Positions 58,081 to 64,000 of a stretch of DNA of 64,000 bases are shown in pieces. The number at the start of each line of letters is the position of its first letter. Positions within the stretch are counted from its first letter, which is position 1. Origin of the DNA: Parelaphostrongylus tenuis. Lineage: Eukaryota; Nematoda; Chromadorea; Rhabditida; Metastrongylidae. Both the position numbers and the translations under genes were made by a program. The stretch lies in assembly GCA_019055375.1 (NCBI GenBank), contig JAHQIW010006261.1, forward strand, positions 85,597-149,596. Reading direction: 5' to 3'. A model generated the notes under the pieces. It ran no database searches. It was not told the DNA's origin and saw only the letters and a program-made list of their open reading frames with translations.

Positions 58081-58521
58081 AGCCCTGTAGCTCATAGCTC
58101 AAGATATCGATTCTCACTCATCACTCTCTTGTTATCGTTACATAGTTCTATGTCGTCATGATGTATATATTATTGGTATGTTACCACTGTGATGATGTAT
58201 ACATATTTCAGGTTGTTGTCTAGTACCACTACATCATTGTTGTCTACATCAACTACAACGTTTTCTCTACACGGGTAATCCATCGTTCATCTTGTTGTTT
58301 ATATCGATTCCAACGTTCACATCACTGTTCTATACTCATTACAATAAACCAATCATCTATCGTGTCCAGCCCACTGCGCACTGATAGTGGCAACACAGCA
58401 CAATCAGTCAGCCACACACAAAGTCCATCCTCACCGAAAGGCCAGACGATAAGAGGAACTTAGCAGAAATCCTCCGTCTTATAAGTGTGCAGAACACACA
58501 TAATTGCCCTGCTACGCATGG
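58081..58521. other. no supported gene
   Basis: Low-complexity runs of TATAT, CATCAT and GTTGTT type. No exon is recognised. Confidence 0.45.
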
Positions 58522-58592
58522 TGCATTGGCTGGGAATCGAACCCGGGTCTCCCGCGTTGCAGGCTAGCATTCCACTAGTGAACCAACAATGA
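58522..58592 (-). pseudogene. tRNA-Gly-like sequence with a GCA anticodon
   Basis: The minus strand gives a 71-base tRNA fold matching the tRNA-Gly(GCC) pattern: D stem GTTC/GAAT, anticodon loop CTGCAAC, T loop TTCGATT and 3' end CCAATGC plus A. Position 36 is A where Gly tRNAs have C, so the anticodon reads GCA (Cys). The acceptor stem has two mismatches, the anticodon stem one and the T stem one. It is best read as a tRNA pseudogene or tRNA-derived fragment. No terminator-like T run follows closely. Confidence 0.6.
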
Positions 58593-58978
58593 AAAATTTA
58601 TTCGAAACAACAGCATCAAAATTCTCTGCCCTGCACCTCTGAGCGGTCGGTTAACTACTCTCTCCTTTCTACTGATTATTGATTTCGGTTCAAATATCTC
58701 TTATATTCTTTAATATTGATATTCTCCGAATCAACTAGTAGAAACTTTGACCAACGGATCCACTGCTAGAAAGATACTCCTTGAAAACGACATCGTCAAA
58801 GCGTGAAGTGTCCTTTTGGCCCTAGAACATCCACGGTAGGTCAACTTTATCATTAATTCCTAGTTTGTTTATTGATTAGGTCTCAATGTCATTACGAATC
58901 AATGGAAAGAAATCCGACTGCTAGGACTAGATGCTGAACAAATATCTTAGAAACGACATCATCATGACGTGAAGACCT
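58593..58978. other. no supported gene
   Basis: Nothing recognised. Confidence 0.4.
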
Positions 58979-59504
58979 GGAAACTCCTTTGCAAAGTTGC
59001 GTCGGGAATACAAGGAATGCCCATATGCACAACCGGCATTACGATCAGCCTCAGTATCCTGCAAACTCGGTGCTCCCGTCTCTGGCATCAAGCAGCGAGA
59101 CAACCAGTGAAAGACCACAAAACCACGAGATACGAAGGATACTCTTGACGCCATTGGAACTAGATCTGTTGAATACACATCGACAGGCCACGGAGACTGT
59201 TTTTTATTTTGCACGTCTAATGCAAGAACACTCTCCACTGACGCCGATCCTTACGCATTTCTTGAAGCAGCAAATTGCATAAAATTTCACGTAATTGCCG
59301 TACAAGAAACGAAAACCAGGAAGACCGACATACGTTAGCTGAACATCGGCTCACTCGTAATTCGCGGAGGAAAGGTGCCATTACGAAATGTTGGAGACGT
59401 AAGCTCTCTCGATCAACCTTCTATCACCAATCTCGCCGACTCATTCGAAATCTGTTTCCCTCTCCCAGCTATTCCTCGACTCCAACTAAAGCTTAGTGCT
59501 AATA

Positions 59505-60074
59505 GGTTGAAGGGAAAGTTCCCGGAATTTGCCCATAACTTCAGCATGTTCGCATGTTTTATATGCGATTTTCACATGGTTTGAAAGCTCGTTTTCTTGC
59601 GCATCGATTGATATAAAACTCTTCTATACTGCCGGAAGATGGAACTGAACGGCGAACAGAAACGACTGTTGATGCTTCACGAGTACAAAGTGGGCACAAA
59701 TGCCGCTGACACTGTTCGTCGAATTAATGAGGCATTGGGCGAAGGAACTGTTGGAAAGACAGCTGTCTACGATCATTCACCATACTCGCCAGACCTGGCA
59801 CCGAGTGATTACCACCTCTTCCGGTCAATGAAACACTTTCTGCGAGACCAGAAGTTCAATAACACGAGCGAGGTTGAGGAAACTCTTCGAAATTTCTTCA
59901 ACTCCAAGGACAGTGTTTTCTACCTCCGCAGGATCTTCATGTTACCAGATCTGTGGCTGAACGTTATCGACTCAGAAGGAAACTACTTTGACTATTAAAT
60001 TGCCTCTTGTTCGAACTTAATTAATGCATGAATAAAGATTTTATAAGCAAATTCCGGAAACTTTCTCCTCAACC
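59505..60074 (+). mobile_element. internally deleted mariner element inserted in the RTE relic
   Basis: It starts GGTTGAAGGGAAAGTTCCCG and, reading in from 60074 on the minus strand, GGTTGAGGAGAAAGTTTCCG. The inverted ends match at 29 of 34 positions. Both sides are flanked by TA (59503-59504 and 60075-60076), the mariner target duplication. Removing the element and one TA restores an uninterrupted RTE reading frame across the site, which proves insertion. At 570 bp it is less than half the usual mariner length of about 1.3 kb. Confidence 0.92.
59639..59998 (+). CDS. truncated mariner transposase, N-terminus fused to C-terminus
   Basis: The open frame has 119 codons with no stops. Residues 1-45 (MELNGEQKRLLMLHEYKVG, then NAADTVRRINEALGEGTVG) are the mariner N-terminal DNA-binding start. 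At about residue 46 it jumps to HSPYSPDLAPSDYHLFRSMK, the region of the third catalytic aspartate, and ends at the normal C-terminus (VIDSEGNYFDY). About 220 residues are missing, including most of the second helix-turn-helix and the first two catalytic aspartates. It cannot catalyse transposition. Whether it is expressed or binds the inverted ends is unknown. Confidence 0.8.
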   Translation: MELNGEQKRLLMLHEYKVGTNAADTVRRINEALGEGTVGKTAVYDHSPYSPDLAPSDYHLFRSMKHFLRDQKFNNTSEVEETLRNFFNSKDSVFYLRRIFMLPDLWLNVIDSEGNYFDY

Positions 60075-60954
60075 TATTAAAATTATTGTCATGAACTGTT
60101 ATTCACCAACTGGCGTAGCTGATGGACACGAAATGGACGCTTTTTACCATCAGCTGGAAGAAGTGAACCGTAATGGTAAGGCGTACTACAAATTCGTTGA
60201 CGGAGACTTCAAGACCACATTAGGAATGGCTAGTGAGAACGAATACAGGATTGAAAAATATGCATTAGTAGAACGAAACGAAAATGTAAATCGTCTCACT
60301 GGACTCCTGTCTGCGGCACGCCTTTTGCATGGGAATTCACTTTTCGAGAAGAAAGAACAACATCGCCGGACATGGGAGTCACATAACGCCTAGACGCATA
60401 CTGAAATCGACCATGTACTCACAAACAGAAGATGGTGCCTGCTCGACACAAAGTAGTGCCACTGTTCTGTACTGGTTCCAATCCCTGTTTCCCTTCGAGA
60501 AAAGATACGATTTAGCCGTAAGCTGGAAAGATTTCATGTCATCGATTAGAAAGAAGTCGTGAAACCATTCACAACAAGAACATTTTAGACAAAATACTAT
60601 CCAACCATGACTGGTAGATTAAAGATGATCCGACCGAAAACTACGAGCTGCTTGTCGAAGGACTGAAAAGGTGCACTGATTTGGCTTTAGTTACTGAATC
60701 CAGAAAAGCCAATCGCATCTCCTCCAATTGTTCGAAAAGCGAAGGAAGCTGAAGCTTGATCCTAATGCAACAAATTTAGCTCGGTTGATATCAAATACCA
60801 GCTGCAGAAGAGCTTTCCAGGTGGATTTACGTCGGTAACGACAAAAGAAACTATTGGAAGCAGCACAAGAAAGACATAGTTTGAAGAAGTGCCGCCGGGG
60901 TCTGTGTGATTATAGTGTTCCGCTGTCAGCGTTAATGAACGAAGATGGGATCAC

Positions 60955-62150
60955 GAAAACGATCTGTAAATATTGCCGATTACATTATTGTTCTGAACTC
61001 TCCGTAGGTACCGACGATTTTGGAAGCTACACCCCAAATGGAAGGTTCAGTCTTCAAACTAATAAAAGGATCAAAGAGGCGAAATCATTTTGAATGCTCG
61101 TTTGAGGCCTAGTACTCAGGCACCTGTCTACGTTGAATTTCATTTCACCTTTTGAACGGCTACGGTATGAGATCTACCAACTGAGTTATAATGTCTACAA
61201 CAGGCAAAGAATTGCGTGAGAAGGTGAATGCAAGATGAGATAATTTCCTGATTATAGTTGCGTTCGCACACCCAGGATGCTTCCACACCACGCATATGCT
61301 TTAGGTCAAGTATTTTTTTTTGCACTGAGAGGTCACTAGACTTATAACCAAAACCGTCGTAATCTAATGTGCAAACTACTTATAAGCCAGGTTATGGTTG
61401 TTTGAATGAACGCTGCTTCTAAACTAAAGCAGGGATGTTTTTAAGTACTTGCTTGCTTCATGTTATTATCATCCCAACTCTTTTGTGTAGTTTCCAGTTC
61501 CTCGAGTATATGTTGCTGACGGACTCATCCTTTTGGTACTTACCTCAATTTCTCTTAAACTTCATCTAAACAGAAAGAAATGCATCGTCAAATAAAGGAT
61601 GCCTAATTACGCTGGTTGACTTAGTTATATTTACTTTTTTTCACAACTTTATTGGTGTGGTATTGTTGACGTTGATGACTTTCACGATAAATGATGTAAA
61701 TTGTGCTGCAGTTGAACAGTAATATACTCCTGTGATTTTCGAATTTCTATTTGACCATTACGGATAATGCAAATACACGTGGTTTGCCTGCCACATGTTC
61801 ACTTTATCGTGCAATGAAATCACCATTTGTACGCAACATAATCTAAAAAATAATCAAATGTGCCCTCAAATAGTAATTAGTTGACCAGTACAGTGTCTTC
61901 CAGAGCCAGTCGATGTCCCGCTTTACTCAGACCAATCAGATACGCTTTTGTCGGCTTAGGAAGGACGAAAAGCATAGTAGGCCAGTAGCACGGGTTCAAA
62001 TCAGCCATTGATCCAAATTTACTGCGCTACATCTCTGAACAAGTTTTCACCTCTCATAAAACTCCACATACCTTGATAACTTTACGAGGAAGTAGTCAAT
62101 CCATGATATTAGTGTTCGTTTGGAAGTAGCACGTTTATATTGACTCGCCT
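60955..62150 (-). pseudogene. Fer-like tyrosine kinase, third copy, SH2 exons only, decayed
   Basis: The minus strand matches the intact gene from its upstream region through exons 1 and 2 to the start of exon 3. Exon 1 (near 62100) has lost its ATG (ATAAACG). Exon 2 (about 61850-61735) reads [11 protein letters not shown] and then a stop, later KPRVFALSVMVK and another stop. Intron 2 aligns with the copy at 43.2-43.9 kb (CCCCAAATGGAA, GGCGAAATCAT). Exon 3 is cut a few codons in, at about 60955, where the RTE relic begins. Orientation equals that of the 41-44 kb pseudogene. Confidence 0.7.
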
Positions 62151-62265
62151 TCTCGGCTGAGTACTGAGCTTAAATAAGCTATCCACATTTCCAATTTGCT
62201 TTTATAGCTTTCGTTTTCTTGCCGAACACCTGATCCGCTCGCTTGTTAGTTGATTTTATTAATTC
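62151..62265 (-). promoter_or_regulatory. relic of the conserved kinase upstream region
   Basis: The minus strand reads GCGGATCAGGTGT, AGCTATAAAAGC (TATAAA at 62206-62201) and AGTACTCAGCCGAGAAGG, in the same order as upstream of the intact gene. GATAAG is changed to GATCAG. The gene it precedes is dead. Confidence 0.4.
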
Positions 62266-62299
62266 ATTTGCTTACACGACCCGTCATCACATTTTTTCT

Positions 62300-62475
62300 T
62301 CTTGTGCGGATCCCAGTACTTATAACATTCAATTCGTTTTTCGTCTTCTCTCTGAATATCACAAATACTGATTAAGCGAGTGTTTTAGACGCTCTTGTTG
62401 ACTGCCGGAGAGTGTTGGGAGGTGGAGCACGGTTCCACGCACGCTGCGGTGAGCATCACAACCACTTTGCCACTG
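62300..62475 (-). mobile_element. RTE-type LINE 3' end fragment, minus strand
   Basis: The inverted end TGTGCGGATCCCAGTACTTA is followed by text matching the 39060-39290 fragment (AACATTCAATTCG, TTTTCGTCTTC). It is inserted between two parts of the duplicated kinase-upstream block. Confidence 0.5.
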
Positions 62476-62479
62476 TGCC

Positions 62480-63060
62480 TCCGTTAGATGATTATCTTCC
62501 TAAAATATCATTTCTCACATATACATCATCGCGAACATCAGCTAGAATACGCGCTTGCAGCTATGATTTCTCAAATTTGTTTGTTCAATATTCAGCAAAT
62601 CGAAGAACATAGGCATTTGGTATTTACCACAGCTGTAACAATCGCCAGCGATGACGAAGATCGTAAATTGTGTGTACTTTCTTAAAGATTTCTCGACGAA
62701 TGTCAACTATAAGTTACTTGTAAAAATCTGTATTTTGTGTAAGATTGCCACCAGTAAAGTACGAAAGCACCTACTTGCTCTGAAGTAAACGTCGGCATTT
62801 TCTGAATCAGCAAAGTGGATGAAAGAATGAGTTTTGGAGTGAATGCGACCCTTAATAGTGAAATGCTTCTGAAAAGTTGCTTACATATAAAGAGGTTTTT
62901 TTCCTTGCAATTATGAAATCACTTTAGGTAACGCATCCACACGATTACTCATCCTTTCCTCCCTTTCACTGATTCAGAAAAGGCCGACGGCGCAATTCAG
63001 ACAAACTATGTGCTTTCCTACATTATTGATGACAATCTTACATAGAATATAAATTTTCAT
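62480..63060. repeat. duplicate of the 44430-45050 block
   Basis: GATGATTATCTTCCTAAAATATC, ATTTCTCACATATACATCAT and TTTCTTAAAGATTTCTCGAC follow the order of 44425-44640, and later TTTCACTGATTCAGAAAAGG matches about 44910. The open frames at 62412-62685 are not conserved in the other copy. Confidence 0.7.
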
Positions 63061-63139
63061 AACTGGTTTATACTTGAAATTAATTGAGAATTCCCGACCT
63101 AAAGACCTGCCCGAGTGACGAGGGTAATAAGGCCGAAAG

Positions 63140-63970
63140 TATTAAAGCCGAAGTCACGTTTTTGGCCACCACTCAATTCTCTAAGGTGTACTGAAAACTT
63201 CGTACGACTGCGAAAATGCAGTAAAAACACCAGAATTTATGAGTTCTGGAAAGTTTTAAAAGTTCATTCTATGCGTAAATTAACAACAAAAATATCATTG
63301 ATTATTTATCAAAGCACAGATCGCTATTGCCCACTACTGTCTGCTATAGCTCTTCATGACACCAGATCTGCTCGAAGTACACATCCGCTGCGAAGCACCA
63401 AGCTCTTCAGCAAAATCACGAGTGGTCAAGGCACCCAAAGCGGCCTGCAAGCCAGTTTCATCAGAAACAGATGGTAAGCCACAACGAGATATATCGTTGA
63501 GATCGAAATTTCCTTCCTTATCGTTTAGACCGTCCTTCCACGTTGATTTTGTTACCGTACCAACATCGTCACTCTCACTAGTCTCATCGACGTTTTTAAG
63601 AATTGTTGAACGTTTTCTTTAATAATAGTAGATCAGGACGCGCAAATCACACGTTCAATTGGCATTTTGGAGCTAAAAATTAATGAAGCGAATAAGTTTA
63701 TGCAAAACTAGCAATAAAAAACGGCACAGAATGTCAAAATGGGACTTTCCAAAAACTCCCAGCACTTTCTGCTCAACCTATCATATTGCTGTTGTTCGGT
63801 GCTAATTGTATAAACTGTTGGTTGAATGAATTTTTGAGTGTAACGTTAACATGATCAGCATGCCAAATATGGATGAGAAATACGTATTTTTCCGTAGAAA
63901 TACCCTGCACAATAATGCTCATGCTCCACAAATGTGATGGTTTCAAAGTACTTTATTTAAAACAAGTTTC
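63140..63970. repeat. segmental duplicate A2 carrying a mariner fragment
   Basis: Same orientation as 39764-40595 with many small differences. The minus strand of about 63350-63605 is open and encodes LNDKEGNFDLNDISRCGLPS, then ETGLQAALGALTTRDFAEEL. This is the linker and second helix-turn-helix region of a mariner transposase. No catalytic region is next to it. The plus-strand frames 63115-63622 are shadows. Confidence 0.7.
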
Positions 63971-63974
63971 TATT

Positions 63975-64000
63975 TGCGATGCGATGTAGCGTAGAAAGAG
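63975..64000 (+). repeat. family A repeat cut by the window edge
   Basis: GCGATGTAGCGTAGAAAGAG at the end matches the GTTGTAGCGTAGAAAGAG block just upstream of the tRNA-like module in other copies. Confidence 0.5.

Larger units (their letters stand above)
58980..60950 (+). pseudogene. RTE-type LINE endonuclease region, interrupted and decayed
   Basis: From about 59207 the frame reads NARTLSTDADPYAFLEAAN, then IKFHVIAVQETKTR, then RGGKVPLRNVGDVSSLDQPS and PAIPRLQLKLSAN. This is the N-terminal AP-endonuclease region of RTE elements. It breaks at 59504 for a mariner insertion and resumes in frame at 60077 with KIIVMNCYSPTG, DAFYHQLEEVNRNGKAYYKF, then GDFKT (families have GDFNA, so the catalytic Asn is lost). 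WESHNA, stop, and IDHVLTNRR follow. Stops accumulate towards 60950, where it meets the third kinase copy. No reverse-transcriptase core is present. Confidence 0.85.

Noticed and set aside
1..64000. Spliced-leader RNA, rRNA or histone genes
   Set aside because: Looked for because of the nematode context; no convincing match was seen.

Overview
This window is eukaryotic DNA, most likely from a nematode and plausibly a clade V parasite of the hookworm/strongylid type. Genes are cut into short exons with T-rich 3' splice sites ending in TTTCAG. The protein families are ones nematodes have expanded: a short SH2 plus tyrosine-kinase protein of the Fer-like type, and a divergent PP1-like phosphatase. 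The rest is AT-rich and crowded with degraded RTE LINEs, mariner elements, foldback elements and tRNA-like dispersed repeats. The species assignment is inference; no rRNA, mitochondrial or spliced-leader gene was seen to fix it.

Four gene loci can be read through with consistent splice phases. (1) 7152-8796 (+): a small type I membrane protein with a Cys-rich ectodomain ending in the CCxxxxCN signature, one membrane helix and a Ser-rich tail. (2) About 10048-15205 (+): a PP1-like Ser/Thr phosphatase in nine exons, with a GC donor in its seventh intron and a one-base frameshift in its penultimate exon. (3) 22548-29392 (+): a five-exon, 239-residue, four-helix membrane protein whose two long introns are full of repeats. 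(4) 45767-49603 (+): a twelve-exon, 392-residue SH2 plus tyrosine-kinase gene with all catalytic motifs intact.

The kinase gene is the centre of a local duplication. A degraded copy lies head-to-head on the minus strand (41175-44317), with matching upstream sequence that includes a TATA-like box. A third, more decayed copy lies at 60955-62150, and isolated last-exon fragments lie at 31178-31295 and 53756-53866. The 39.76-40.6 kb and 63.14-63.97 kb blocks are a further duplicate pair, each carrying a mariner transposase fragment.

Mobile DNA makes up much of the rest. An RTE-type LINE endonuclease relic (58980-60950) is split by a 570-bp internally deleted mariner with a TA target duplication, and this mariner keeps an open 119-codon frame. 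At least five RTE 3' ends, several long foldback elements (one inside an intron of the phosphatase and others inside introns of the four-helix gene), an element with inverted ends related to GCTGGACAA, and three tRNA-like repeat families complete the picture. Between these lie stretches where I see no supported gene; they are listed as such. A few isolated exon-like open frames are given at low confidence.
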